Made by a program: the position numbers and the translations under genes. DNA of 45,000 nt from Symbiodinium natans (taxonomy: Eukaryota > Sar > Dinophyceae > Suessiales > Symbiodiniaceae), in assembly GCA_905221605.1 (NCBI GenBank), contig CAJNDS010002091.1:1045001-1090000 (forward strand), given 5' to 3'. The notes under the pieces were generated by a model that had not been told where the DNA came from, did not search any database, and saw only the letters and a program-made list of their open reading frames with translations. Within the stretch, counting starts at the first letter, position 1. Every line of letters begins with the position of its first letter. Of the stretch, positions 18,561 to 27,438 are shown piece by piece.

Positions 18561-18735
18561 CACCCCCCCATATCCTGCAAGTCGGCCCAATCGCCGGACG
18601 CCTTGCGATGCCCTTTGCCCCTGGATCCCACCGAAGAGGTAGTCGCTCTGCACATAGTTGTCCTATCAAGTCCGTCAGCCACATGTTCCAGATCTGTTCC
18701 CGGAAAGTTCTCGAAAATTTCTGGGAACAGATCAA
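18559..18735 (-). CDS. long exon-like ORF ending at telomeric donor
   Basis: The preferred frame contains FREQIWNMWLTDLIGQLCAE, RLPLRWDPGAKGIARRPAIG and PTCRIWGGE, and ends GGTGAG|GTTTAGGG, so the adjacent CCCTAAA (sense TTTAGGG) block provides the donor. A near-perfect 16-bp hairpin (18691-18733) lies in its 5' part. Family unknown. Confidence 0.42.
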
Positions 18736-19261
18736 AATTCAGGGACATATCAAACATCTACTTTTTACAACAAGACTCTGGCTTCAAGGCTGTCAGCAGG
18801 GCTGAAGACGGCTTAGCTTCGTGCTGAAGAGAAGGTAAACAAAGACACCCCCAAATTTCAACAGCATGAGAAACCCCTCAACCCTACCCCGAGCCTTAAA
18901 AAGCCTAAACCCTGCATGCCCTAAAAATTCGTCACGCCCTAAAACTAGCTACACATCCAATCTCACGTCTGACACCCCAAAGACCCCCTAGTGAAGGTAA
19001 CAACCTTACGCGTCCTGTAGCCAAGAAAGCCCTAAACCCTAAGCCCTGAACCTGAATCCTAAACCCTAAACCCTAACCCTAAACCCTAAACCCTAAACCA
19101 TTAGATATAACCCCTAAGGCTAAAACCCTCTAAACCCTAAATCCAACCCCAAACCCCAATCCCAGAATCTAGGCGGGGATGAGTGCAAGATTTGGATTCG
19201 TGGCGTTTAGGGTTTAGGGTTTCGGGTTTAGGGTTTAGGGTTTAGGTCGCGGTCAGTCCCC

Positions 19262-19600
19262 GGAATGGCCTTGAACGGGCTACCCACAAGGAGCATAAGT
19301 TGCCTTCGTTTCCAAATTACAACAAGCGAGTGCATCCTTTCAACTTGGGATGCTCCCCCTTATACTAACAGTCCTTAGTAGGGAGTATAGTACCCCGTAA
19401 ACCCCTAAACCCTAAACCCTAAACCCTAAACCCTAAACCCTAAACCCTAAACCCTAAACCCTAAACCCTAAACCCTAAACCCTAAACCCTAAACCCAAGC
19501 CCTAAACCCTAAATCGAATCCCTCTGAAGGGCTGTTAGCATGAGGGGGGACATCCCAACTTCCAGCCCAAATCCGGGGGCGCTTGGTGGCGTCACTTGCG
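19262..19600 (-). CDS. open frame split by a family 1 element, weakly kelch-like
   Basis: Taking out the element (19345-19558) and one copy of its imperfect 8-bp duplication joins DATKRPRIWAGRMHSLVV to IWKRRQLMLLVGSPFK in one frame. R-x-H-S-x-V-V followed by Q-L-M-L-L-V-G resembles a kelch blade, but G-G is not present. The element carries a CCCTAAA block of about 100 bp in its centre. Confidence 0.38.
19345..19558. mobile_element. family 1 element split by a CCCTAAA block
   Basis: Outer arms (19345-19398 and 19515-19558) are intact; about 110 bp of CCCTAAA fills the centre. Flanks CTTTCAAC and CTTCCAGC match at 6 of 8. Confidence 0.85.
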
Positions 19601-19629
19601 CCCAGGGGATGCCTCGCTACTCAGGACGA

Positions 19630-19790
19630 GGGGTTTAGGGCTTTAGGGGTTTAGGGTTTAGGGTTTAGGGTTTAGGGTTTAGGGTTTAGGGGTCTATGTA
19701 GGGCTTTAGGGGTTTAGGGCTTAGGGTTTTAGGGCTCAAAGTTTGGGAGTTAAAGTGGCTGTTTAGGGGTTCAGGGGGTTTTAAGGTTTT
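19630..19790 (+). repeat. TTTAGGG and TTTAGGGC degenerate block
   Basis: Clean for eight units, then mixed. Confidence 0.85.
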
Positions 19791-19793
19791 GGG

Positions 19794-19897
19794 TCGGGAT
19801 GTCCCCCCTACTATACAAACAGTCCTTACGAGGGAGTATAATATCTCCTTGTGATAATGCTTTCTAAGGTCCGTCAGTACAAAGGGAAACATCCCAA
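19794..19897. mobile_element. family 1 element
   Basis: TCGGGATGTCCCCCCTACTA ... AAAGGGAAACATCCCAA with inner ACAGTCCTTA / AAGGTCCGTC arms. No clear target duplication. Confidence 0.75.
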
Positions 19898-19944
19898 CCT
19901 AAACTCTAAGCCCTAAACCTGAAACCCTAAACCCCCTCACCCCT

Positions 19945-20075
19945 ACACCCCTACACCAGGGGCTTAGAGCTGCGAGCAGGCAGCGTGAAGGCCCCATGCG
20001 ACATGTCCTGCGCGCTCGTGGTCATGGGATTTTGCCGGTATCTGTCCTGCACGGCTGGGAAGCCTTGGGTTTTGT
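19945..20075. CDS. exon-like island, strand undecided
   Basis: Minus strand after GTGCAG: DRYRQNPMTTSAQDMSHGAF, then TLPARSS. Plus strand: GSVKAPCDMSCALVVMGFCR, then YLSCTAGKPWVLWG. Both have splice-like ends and coding-like codon use. One of them is probably a real exon. Confidence 0.3.
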
Positions 20076-20084
20076 GGGGCACAC

Positions 20085-20255
20085 CCTAAACCCTAAAACC
20101 CTAAACCCGAAATCCTAAACCCTAAAAACCCTAAACCCTGACCCTAAACCCTAAACCCGAAATCCTAAACCCTAACAACCCTAAACCCTAAACCCTAGAC
20201 CCTAAACCCGAAATCCTAAACCCTAAAAACCCTAAACCCTAAACCCTAAACCCTA
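20085..20255 (-). repeat. CCCTAAA block with a three-fold longer unit
   Basis: CCCGAAATCCTAAACCCTAA recurs at about 20106, 20157 and 20207, a 50-bp higher-order period. Confidence 0.88.
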
Positions 20256-20357
20256 CAAGGTTTCGGGCTTCGACTCGGGAGGGTCAATGCTGGGGACCTG
20301 CCAATTTTTTTTTAAGGTTGGATACGAAAAACAAGGCCCAGAAACGAAGAGAAACAT

Positions 20358-20466
20358 TAGGGTTTAGGGTTTAGGGTTAGGGTTTAGGGTTTAGGGTTTA
20401 GGGTTTAGGGTTTAGGGTTTAGGGTTTAGGGTTCAGGGTTCAGGGTTCAGGGTTCAGGGTTTAGGG
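20358..20466 (+). repeat. TTTAGGG then TTCAGGG block
   Basis: Ten TTTAGGG units followed by four TTCAGGG units. Confidence 0.93.
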
Positions 20467-20554
20467 TGGGGGGCCTCCTACAACCAATGTTCAGGGGACT
20501 GACCGTGCTGGGCTCGAAAAGATGCTGCTGAGCACTGAAGTGAGCTGTGGGTGC

Positions 20555-20660
20555 CCTAAACCCTAAACCCTAAACCCTAAACCCTAAACCCTAAACCCTG
20601 AACCCTGAACCCTGAACCCTGAACCCTGAACCCTGAACCCTGAACTCTGACCCTGAACGT
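20555..20660 (-). repeat. CCCTAAA then CCCTGAA block
   Basis: The mirror of 20358-20466: six CCCTAAA units then eight CCCTGAA units. The 90-bp island between (GTDRAGLEKMLLSTEV on plus) is flanked by inward-related arrays. Confidence 0.93.
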
Positions 20661-20689
20661 AAACTGACGAGAGCACCACTGGCCATACC

Positions 20690-20985
20690 CACAGGTCGGG
20701 GCACTTGTACGTACCCTCATACCCCACTTTCTAAGCCCCCTGATCCTTCAAGTAAAAGCCTTTCCGGACAAACCCTGCGGAGCTTTTTTCGCGCCACTAT
20801 GGATCCTATGATTCATACCCCACGTTCGTGTTGTTTGGGGGGTGGGAGTCCCCCCGCCCTGCCCACGGAAATCAGGGATTCAAACTCCGTCTAAAGGCCC
20901 CCTACTTGGAGGATCGGGGCACCTAGCAAGCAGGGTTATAAGTACCTTACTTGGGCTTCTCAGCAGCTATACGTATAATTAGTTA
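20690..20985. mobile_element. decayed element(s), family 2-like right end
   Basis: CTACTTGGAGGATC and GGTTATAAGTACCTTA match family 2 termini at 20906-20955; the rest is unique, no gene seen. Confidence 0.4.
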
Positions 20986-21220
20986 AACCCTAAACCCTAA
21001 ACCCTAAACCCTAAACCCTAAACCCTAAACCCTTACTTCAAACCCCCTTTGCCTAAGTCCCCTTCCCGCAGCCAAGGGCCGAGGCCTCTGCAACCCGGGG
21101 TTTAGGGTTCAGGGGTTAGGGTTCAGGGTTTAGGGTTTAGGGTTTAGGGTCTAGGGTTTAGGGTTTAGGGTTTTGGGGTTTAGCTCGTCTGGGTGTTAGA
21201 GCCGAATGAATAGGGCTTAC

Positions 21221-21254
21221 CGTGCACGGCGAACCCTTCCAAAGACAGGCCATT
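21221..21254 (-). CDS. possible exon with canonical GTAAGC donor
   Basis: A 34-bp island bounded by a TAGCAG acceptor and a GTAAGC donor. Entered in phase 1, as the Rab gene would require, it reads KWPVFGRVRRA. In phase 0 it reads NGLSLEGFAVH. It may be the next Rab exon or belong to another gene. Confidence 0.35.
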
Positions 21255-21304
21255 CTGCTAGTCCAAGGGAAACTTGGGTGTGGCATTTTGGGGTAACGAG
21301 GTCG

Positions 21305-21460
21305 TCACAAAACCTAAACCCTCAACCCTAAACCCCAAACCCTAAACCCCAAACCCCAAACCCTAAACCCTAAACCCCAAACCCGAGACCCCAAACCCCA
21401 AACCCCAAACCCCAAACCCCAAACCCTAAACCTAAACCCTAAACCCTAAACCCTAAACCC
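21305..21460 (-). repeat. CCCTAAA/CCCCAAA block
   Basis: Six consecutive CCCCAAA units near 21387-21425. Confidence 0.92.
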
Positions 21461-21464
21461 GAAC

Positions 21465-21519
21465 TCTGGTCCTCCAGTTCCTTCTTTCTCAAAGCCTTCT
21501 GGGTTGTCCTTAAGAAAGC
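21465..21519 (-). CDS. Rab-family GTPase, C-terminal helix exon
   Basis: Reads AFLRTTQKALRKKELEDQ after a GCTCAG acceptor, phase 0. It joins the ETSA exon to give NVDDAFLRTTQKAL, which fits the alpha-5 helix of Rab4/Rab14-like GTPases (NVEEAFLK...). It leaves in phase 1 at a GT donor next to a telomeric block. The last exon, with the hypervariable tail and prenylated cysteines, is not identified; the 34-bp island at 21221-21254 is a possible next exon. Confidence 0.72.
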
Positions 21520-21561
21520 CTGAGCGCGAAACCCAAGCTTCGGCTTTAAGGGTTCTATCTA

Positions 21562-21690
21562 AGGGTTTAGGGTTTAGGGTTTAGGGTTTAGGGTTTAGGG
21601 TTTAGGGTTTAGGGTTTAGGGTTTAGGGTTTAGGGCTTAGGGCTTAGGGTTTAGGGTTTAGGGTTTAGGGTTTAGGGCTTAGGGCTTTAG
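21562..21690 (+). repeat. TTTAGGG block
   Basis: About 16 units with GCTTAGG variants; lies upstream of Rab exon 21465-21519 within its intron. Confidence 0.93.
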
Positions 21691-22034
21691 GGTTTTACCC
21701 GCAGTCCTGTTGCTCCTTGGATCACTAGGTAGCAAGTCTCGCGCCTACTCTCTCGAGGATGGGTTTAGGGTTTAGGGAATTATTGTTTAATTAGGGTTTA
21801 GGGTTTAGGGTTATAGTCAGGGTTTAGAGCTAAGGGTGTAGGGCTTTTTTTGGCTACGGGACGCAAGGTTGTTCCCCGCTCCCTCTCCGTCTCCCTGTGT
21901 GCTCCTTTGCAAAACGCGCAGAAAATGGTTGCCTAGTACACGTTGCACCCCCTAGGTGCCAAAAACCCAAACTGAATCCCCAGTCCCGAAAATTCCAGCC
22001 CGTAGACCAGGAATAGGCATTCCCTACACCCTAA

Positions 22035-22680
22035 ACCCGTTTAGGGTTTAGGGGTTTAGGGGTTTAGGGGTTTAGGGTTTAGGGGTTTCGGGGTTTAGAG
22101 GTTTAGGGTTTAGGGGTTTGGGGTTTGGGGTTTGGGCTTTGGGGTTTGGGGCTTGGGGTTTGGGGTTTGGGGTTTTGGAAGCCCGCTGCAGAATGATCCT
22201 GGGCTGCGAACTTGGGGTTAACCTAAACCCTAAACCCCTAAACCCCGAAAAATCCCGAATCCTAAACCCTTAACGCCTAAAACCGCAGATCCTAAACCCT
22301 AAACCCCCTGAAAAGCCCAAAACCCTAAACCTTTAACCCCCAAACCCTGTAAACCCTAAACCCTCAATCCTCAACCCTAAACCCTGAACCCTATCCCCCA
22401 AACCCCTCATGCCCGAAACCCTAAACACCAAACCCTAAACCCTGAACCCCACCCGAAACACCCAAACCCCTAAACGGGGGTTCTATAATTCCTACTTGAG
22501 ACTGTTAGTATAAGGGGGAACATCTCAACCCCTAAGCCCCAAACCCTAAACCCCAAACCCCAAAACCCTAAACCCTAAAGCCCTAAACCCCTCAACCCCT
22601 CAACCCTAATCCCTAAACCCTAAACCCTAAACTCTAAACCCCTAAACCCCTAAACCTTCAGCCCTGGAGGGCCCCCCGAC
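22035..22680. repeat. degenerate telomeric DNA, both orientations
   Basis: G-type at 22038-22175, C-type at 22222-22670 including a family 1 right half at 22482-22528. This fills most of the Rab intron before exon 21465-21519. Confidence 0.85.
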
Positions 22681-22730
22681 ATCGTCGACGTTCTGGCCCG
22701 TGACGGCGGAGGTCTCGAGGAAATCTAAGC
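22681..22730 (-). CDS. Rab-family GTPase, G5 (ETSA) exon
   Basis: Reads LDFLETSAVTGQNVDD. ETSA is the G5/SAK guanine-binding motif, and TGQNVDD is the usual start of alpha-5. The acceptor is CAAG|GC, and the donor after GAT is GT. It enters in phase 1 and completes a glycine codon with the preceding exon. The 1,161-bp intron that follows includes the 22,482 half-copy of family 1 and long runs of degenerate telomeric repeat. Confidence 0.85.
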
Positions 22731-22740
22731 CTTGAAGGTG

Positions 22741-22818
22741 GTTTAGGGTTTAGGGTTTAGGGTTTAGGGTTTAGGGTTTAGGGTTTAGGGTTTAGGGTTT
22801 AGGGTTTAGGGTTTAGGG
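22741..22818 (+). repeat. TTTAGGG block
   Basis: 11 units ending ten bases upstream of the Rab ETSA exon's acceptor. Confidence 0.94.
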
Positions 22819-22951
22819 CGGATGAGGGCCCATGGCACTTACTGCCGCTGCGTGGCGAGACGCCCTAAACCCTAAACCTTAAAACCGAAATCCGAAACCG
22901 TGAGCCCTACCCTAGGCCCCCTCCCGACATGAATGGGCGTGCCTATGCCGA

Positions 22952-22982
22952 CGAGCCTATGCCGACGAGCCGTTGTGCCCAT
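22952..22982 (+). repeat. short direct repeat
   Basis: CCTATGCCGACGAG occurs twice in tandem. Confidence 0.9.
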
Positions 22983-23223
22983 TCCGACCAAGAGTTTAAG
23001 GTTTGTGTATATAGATGGGGGTGGTTTGAGGTTTAGGGTTTAGGGTTTAAATTAAGGGCTTAGAAAATCGCATTGTGAAGCTAGGGGCCGTGTCAGGTGT
23101 ATCTTCTGAAAACTTTCGGCCCTAAACTTTATTTGGGGGGTACGGACGATTCAGTAAATGGTTTCTGCTTCCTTCCCGGGAAAAAGGAGTTGACGTGGGT
23201 GTTCGGTAGTTTGCGGCTGCGTA

Positions 23224-23325
23224 AACCCTAAACCCTAAACCCTAAACCCTAAACCCTAAACCCTAAACCCTAAACCCTAAACCCTAAACCCTAAACCCTA
23301 AACCCTAAACCCTAAACCCTGAACG
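23224..23325 (-). repeat. CCCTAAA block
   Basis: 14 clean units in the Rab intron. Confidence 0.95.
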
Positions 23326-23431
23326 GACCGAGGGTATGGAGTCGCAGGTTCATGGATTGAGTGAGCTTTACATTTTCTTAATGCTGCGGGATGTTCCTGC
23401 GGTTGGGTCTTGTCTTGTCGCTTCAAAAGCT

Positions 23432-23475
23432 GCTTGACTGGTGAAAGCTCGAACATGAGATGCTGAGCCCTAAAC
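23432..23475 (+). repeat. dispersed 43-bp repeat, copy 2
   Basis: Matches 5290-5335. Confidence 0.75.
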
Positions 23476-23821
23476 CCTTAAAACCCCTAAACCCTAAACC
23501 CTAAACCCTTAAAACCCTAAACCCTTAAAACCTTAAAACCCTAAAAGCCTAAAAGCCTAAACCCGAAATTCTTCTAAGGGGTTTCCAGCGCCGGGCTGTC
23601 CTTGGGGGATCTTTCGCCGTCTGGAAGTCCTAAGTATGCCTGCTAAACCCTACCCCGTAAACGCCCTAAACGATAAAAAATCCTGACGTTTTAGGCAGGG
23701 TTTAGGGTGGCAGGTTTAGGGTTTAGGGTTTGGGGGGAAGCCCTAAGCCCTAAACCCTGAACCCTTAGCCCGAAGTGGGCTACGAAGAGCCCTAAGACCT
23801 AAACCCAAAACCCAAAACGCA

Positions 23822-23906
23822 TGACCCTAAACCTAAGCCCTAAGCCCTAAGCCCTAAACCCTAAACCCTAAACCCTAAACCCTAAACCCTAAACCCTAAA
23901 CCCTAC
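23822..23906 (-). repeat. CCCTAAA block
   Basis: Begins as CCCTAAG units, then CCCTAAA, ending CCCTACCTCAACAGCAACCC, the junction shared with 9357-9385. Confidence 0.93.
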
Positions 23907-23940
23907 CTCAACAGCAACCCGCAAAAATCGAGGCTCCAGC

Positions 23941-23995
23941 CATATCCGCTGGCGAATCTGTAGGCCTCCTCGAACGACACCTGACGCTTCTTGTC
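23941..23995 (-). CDS. Rab-family GTPase, alpha-4 exon
   Basis: Reads DKKRQVSFEEAYRFASGY plus one base. In Rab proteins R-x-V-x-x-x-E-A-x-x-F-A is the stretch between the NKxD and SAK motifs. The acceptor is CGTCAG and the donor GC. Phases match both neighbours: NKSDL|DKK and GYG|LDF. The following 1,210-bp intron carries CCCTAAA blocks at 23,224-23,325 and 23,840-23,905. Confidence 0.85.
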
Positions 23996-24007
23996 CTGAC
24001 GAAATCA

Positions 24008-24160
24008 GGTTTAGGGTTTAGGGAATAGGGGGGTTTAGGGTTTAGGGTTTAGGGTTTAGGGTTCAGGGTTCAGGGTTCAGGGTTCAGGGTTCAGGGTTCA
24101 GGGTTCAGGGTTCAGGGTTCAGGGTTCAGGGTTCAGGGTTCAGGGTTCAGGGTTTGGTTT
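24008..24160 (+). repeat. TTCAGGG array
   Basis: About 14 identical TTCAGGG units (24060-24152) after a few TTTAGGG. Lies 12 bases upstream of the alpha-4 exon acceptor. Confidence 0.95.
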
Positions 24161-24275
24161 TTGGGGTTTGGGGTTCGGGGTTTGGGGTTTTGAGGGTTCG
24201 GGTTTAGGGCTCAGGATCAGGCAGCCCCCCTTGACAGGGAACGTTTGCCTCCAAGCAGCCTGGATCTGGAGCCAC

Positions 24276-24375
24276 AGTTTAGGGTTTAGGGTTTAGGGTT
24301 TAGGGTTTTAGGGTTTAGGGTTTAGGGTTTAGGGTTTAGGGTTTAGGGTTTAGGGTTGAGGGTTGAGGGTTGGGC
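24276..24375 (+). repeat. TTTAGGG block
   Basis: About 11 units, then three GGTTGAG units. Confidence 0.94.
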
Positions 24376-24559
24376 TCTATGATGGTCTATGGGGTTGGGT
24401 TTAACCAGCGTTGCCCGCCACTGCAACACATCTAGACAAGAAAAGACAACCCTTCTACGAGAGCCCTGCGGTCCCTGTTTTGGGGAGGGAGATGGATACT
24501 TGCCTTCAACATCCTACCCTGACCCCGCAAACCCTAAACCTTCAACCCCAACCCCCAAT

Positions 24560-24640
24560 CCGAGGCCCTAAAGCCCTAAACCCTAAACCCGAAACCCTAA
24601 ACCCTAAACCCTAAACCCTAAACCCTAAACCCTAAACCCT
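24560..24640 (-). repeat. CCCTAAA block next to Rab NKxD exon
   Basis: About nine units; the GC donor of exon 24652-24721 is only 11 bases away. Confidence 0.93.
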
Positions 24641-24651
24641 CCCCCGCGCGC

Positions 24652-24721
24652 CAAGTCGGATTTATTGCCGACCAAGGTGATGATCAGGTCGGGGTCCGCA
24701 TTCTCGCGGGCTTCGTGGAGC
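24652..24721 (-). CDS. Rab-family GTPase, G4 (NKxD) exon
   Basis: Reads LHEARENADPDL, then IITLVGNKSDL. NKSD is the G4 guanine-specificity motif, in the sequence context normal for Rab2/4/14-type GTPases. The 5' splice join gives a tryptophan codon (TG|G), producing the REWLHEAR stretch expected of a Rab. The donor is GC. A family 3 inverted-repeat element with an internal telomeric block ends only about 14 bases upstream of the exon. Confidence 0.88.
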
Positions 24722-24735
24722 CTCGGCTTCGAATG

Positions 24736-25012
24736 GTAGTGACATGGTCCCTTCATGTGGGCCCTTTTTAGGGTTTAGGGGTTTAGGGTTTAGGGTTTAG
24801 GGTTTAGGGTTTAGGGTTTAGGGTTTAGGGTTTAGGGTTTAGGGTTTAGGGTTTAGGGTTTAGGGTTTAGGGTTTGTTACATGGCCCCTCAATATGGGTC
24901 CTTAAAGGGGGGAACCCTGTATATACCCCTCACATACCAACCCAAGGGCCCGTACTTCAGAACCCTCTTAAAAAGGCAAGGGACCATATTCAGGGCCCAT
25001 GAAACAACCCTA
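24736..25012. mobile_element. family 3 element split by TTTAGGG block
   Basis: Left arm GTAGTGACATGGTCCCTTCA, then a TTTAGGG block (24769-24873), then the rest of the element through GGGCCCATGAAACAA. Compare the uninterrupted copy at 5066-5206. Confidence 0.75.
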
Positions 25013-25019
25013 GGACGGA

Positions 25020-25220
25020 CTGCCCTAAACCCTAAACCCTAAACCCTAAACCCTAAACCCTAAACCCTAAACCCTAAGCCCTAAGCCCTCAGGGCTGAGC
25101 AGGGATCAGCCTGGCGGATTCTAGGGGTTTAGGGTTTAGGGTTTAGGGTTTAGGGTTTAGGGTTTAGGGTTTAGGGTTTAGGGTTTAGGGTTTAGGGTTT
25201 AGGGTTTAGGGTTTAGGGAT
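25020..25220. repeat. CCCTAAA (25020-25088) and TTTAGGG (25125-25218) blocks
   Basis: Opposite blocks around a 36-bp island, inside the Rab intron. Confidence 0.93.
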
Positions 25221-25465
25221 CATACCATGATTTATGTCAAAACCAGGCGAACTGTTCGGAACAGCAAAAAAGATCGCAAAAACACTTCTATGCTATCTTT
25301 TCAGAAGATAAAACTTCAATAAGAAATTCAAGGAGTTATTTTAAAAATGAAATACAAGTACTGTATTGGCGGCGGGGGGCACGATTTGGAGAGAACTGTC
25401 TAAATCAGACTGGAGATCTTCAGGTGTCACAATCAACCATAAACCCCACATCCCGGCCGAGGGGC

Positions 25466-25495
25466 CACTCCCGAACGTGATCAAAGCTGTCTCGC
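25466..25495 (-). CDS. Rab-family GTPase, 30-bp exon (RDSFDHVREW)
   Basis: Thirty bases between CGCAG and a GC donor, reading RDSFDHVREW when joined to the next exon. This is the stretch after beta-4 (YDITRRxSFxHVxxW) of Rab proteins. Upstream exons that should carry the P-loop, switch I and WDTAGQE were not found between here and the YIPF terminator at 27143. The gene may therefore be 5' truncated, or its first exons may be too small or diverged to see. Confidence 0.75.
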
Positions 25496-25588
25496 CTGCG
25501 TGGCGCAGATGAGTAGGGGATAGGATTAGGGGATTTAGGGGATTTAGGGTTAAGGGTTTAGGGATACAGACCCTCTGCATAAGGCAGG

Positions 25589-25713
25589 GACGGTTCATGG
25601 TACTTCTAACCCAATTATGACTGTACTTCTACCCACTTATAAGCCCTGTAAGTGACCTTATATGTTATGATTGGGTTATAAGTACAGCTATAATTGGGTT
25701 ATTAAGTACCATG
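25589..25713. mobile_element. family 2 element
   Basis: GGTTCATGGTACTTCTAACC ... GGTTATTAAGTACCATGAGC, with paired AATTATGACTGTACTT / AAGTACAGCTATAATT inside. Confidence 0.85.
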
Positions 25714-25759
25714 AGCGGAGGGTTGAGGGTCTTGGCCAGGGTTTAGGATTCAGGGTCCA

Positions 25760-25895
25760 GGGCTTAGGTTTGGGGTTTAGGGTTTAGGGTTTAGGGTTTA
25801 AGGTTGAGGGTTTAGGGTTTAGGGTTTAGGGTTTAAGGTTGAGGGTTTAGGGTTTAGGGTTTAGGGTTTGGGGTTTAGGTTTTAAGGTTTAGGGT
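25760..25895 (+). repeat. TTTAGGG block with internal 42-bp duplication
   Basis: AAGGTTGAGGGTTTAGGGTT occurs at 25801 and 25835. Confidence 0.9.
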
Positions 25896-25989
25896 CCCCC
25901 CTTCCCAAGAGTTCGGCTTTCCTGAGGGCTAGGTCTTTTGGGGAGGTTGGTTGCAACCCTGAACCCTATGGCCCAAAACTGTAAGGTAG

Positions 25990-26460
25990 TTCTTGGTCCC
26001 GGATTACATTTATGTGTGTATGTATATATATGTGTGTGTATATCTATATAGGCTGATGGCGTTCTGGGGGCTTAGTGTTTTTTAGGCGCTTGGGTTCGGG
26101 TTTAGGGTTGCTTCTTGTTTCTGAAACGAGGCTAGTTTTGCGGGGCTAAGGGTGTTCCACTGGGAGGGAGACCTTAGGGCTTATGAATGAGGCACGCTCA
26201 GGGCTTAGGGCGCCTTATATGCTAAAGAAGACTTCAAGACATCGAACACTCAATCTAAACGCTCCCGCCCCATCCACCCTGAAACCTCTGGACAAAATTA
26301 TTAGAACCAAAACAAAACAAGATCTAAGATATCTACGAAACAAAAAATCAAAGGGATAAATAAAAAAAATCATGGCTCCCCGAAACCCGAAGTCCAGACC
26401 AACCTAGAGGGGCTCGAGGTTGACAAGCTTTGTCGTACAGGGTCGAAGGAGGGAACGGTG
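25990..26460. other. AT-rich stretch, no gene seen
   Basis: Includes ATGTATATATATGTGTG repeats (26015-26050) and an A/T-rich segment 26260-26370 quite unlike the rest. Rab exons for the P-loop and switch regions were sought here without success. Confidence 0.5.
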
Positions 26461-26466
26461 GCATTC

Positions 26467-26540
26467 GGGTTTAGGGTTTAGGGTTTAGGGTTTAGGGTTT
26501 AGGGTTTAGGGTTTAGGGTTTAGGGTTTAGGGTTTAGGGG
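26467..26540 (+). repeat. TTTAGGG block
   Basis: Ten units, followed directly by the 80-bp repeat. Confidence 0.94.
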
Positions 26541-26618
26541 TTTGTGTACCGGGTAGAGCATCTAGGTGTCTAGGGTAGCCAGAAGAAGGGTTCTAAGTAG
26601 GATAGATAGCTCTGGGTT
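26537..26618 (+). repeat. 80-bp dispersed repeat, copy 2
   Basis: See 17535-17616. Confidence 0.93.
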
Positions 26619-26724
26619 TAGGATTAAGGGTTTCGGGTTTAGGATTAAGGGTTAAGGGTTTAGGGTTTAGGGTTTTGGGATTAAGGGTTAAGAGGTAGGG
26701 TTCTTAGGTACATTATATCCTTGC

Positions 26725-26856
26725 AGGGTTCTTAAGGGAGGGGGGTTCAAGAGGGGTATGTAACCCAAGGGCCCCTAATACTCCCCACCACTCCCGAAAG
26801 CTCCCGAAGCTTCCCAAAGGTTCTTTAGGCATGAACCCCCCTCCCTTCAGAACCCT
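26725..26856. mobile_element. inverted-repeat element with 25-bp arms
   Basis: AGGGTTCTTAAGGGAGGGGG plus five bases at 26725-26749 pairs with 26832-26856 with one mismatch. Inner CCCGAAAGCTCCCGAAGC repeats. Single copy here; related to family 3 in base composition. Confidence 0.7.
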
Positions 26857-26931
26857 ATAGTACCCCCTGAATATCCATGTAAGGTTTTATTTTGCGCGTC
26901 CATTCTTCCCTACACGAAGAGACGAAACCCT

Positions 26932-27105
26932 AAACCCTACGTAAACCCTAAACCCTAAACCCTAAACCCTAAACCCTAAACCCTAAACCCCTAAACCCTA
27001 AGCCCTAAGCCCTAAACCCTAAACCCTAAACCCTAAACCCTAAACCCTAAACCCTAAACCCTAAACCCTAAACTAAACCCTAAACCCCTAAACCCCTAAA
27101 CCCCA
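26932..27105 (-). repeat. CCCTAAA block
   Basis: About 23 units with CCCTAAG and CCCCTAAA variants. Just 3' of the YIPF stop codon on the minus strand. Confidence 0.93.
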
Positions 27106-27142
27106 GTACGCTTTTGGTGTCTCGCGCGTCGGATTCCCGCGC

Positions 27143-27190
27143 TCAGGCGAGCAGAATCATCCAGGCGATGGCGACGTAGAATAGCCAGAC
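27143..27190 (-). CDS. YIPF6/Yip1-like protein, terminal exon with stop
   Basis: Last exon of a Yip1-domain membrane protein on the minus strand. After an AG acceptor (27192-27191) it reads VWLFYVAIAWMILLA and then TGA. Joined in phase 0 to the preceding exon it gives IYPVWLFYVAIAWMILLA, close to the C-terminal end of YIPF6 as I recall it (VYPVFLFYFVISWMIL). This is the last transmembrane segment of a five-helix Golgi/ER protein that interacts with Rab GTPases. GC3 is high. The downstream neighbour on the same strand is the Rab gene, whose first recognised exon begins 1.6 kb further on. Identity rests on agreement over four other exons in the correct order. Confidence 0.78.
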   Translation of the reverse strand, partial: VWLFYVAIAWMILLA

Positions 27191-27363
27191 CTGGGTCTGG
27201 GGTTTAGGGCTTATCTTTAAGGTTTGGGGTTTAAGGTTTGGGGTTGGGATTTGGGGGTTTTGGGGTTTGTGGTTTAAAGTTTGGGGCTTATTGTTGGGGG
27301 CTTAGGTTAATTTAGGAGGTGAGATTTAGGCTCTGATCGCACCGATGCGGTCCATTTGATTCC

Positions 27364-27438
27364 TCTGATACAGCAAAGGGCCCGCAAGCTAGATTCCTTA
27401 TTATAGTTTCTGATACAACAAAGGGCCCACAAGCTAGC
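27364..27438 (+). repeat. 29-bp direct repeat
   Basis: TCTGATACAGCAAAGGGCCC and following at 27364 recurs at 27410 with two changes. Confidence 0.85.

Noticed and set aside
22185-22212. Rab exon reading RIILQRASK
   Set aside because: First taken as alpha-5, but the exon at 21465-21519 fits much better in phase and sequence.
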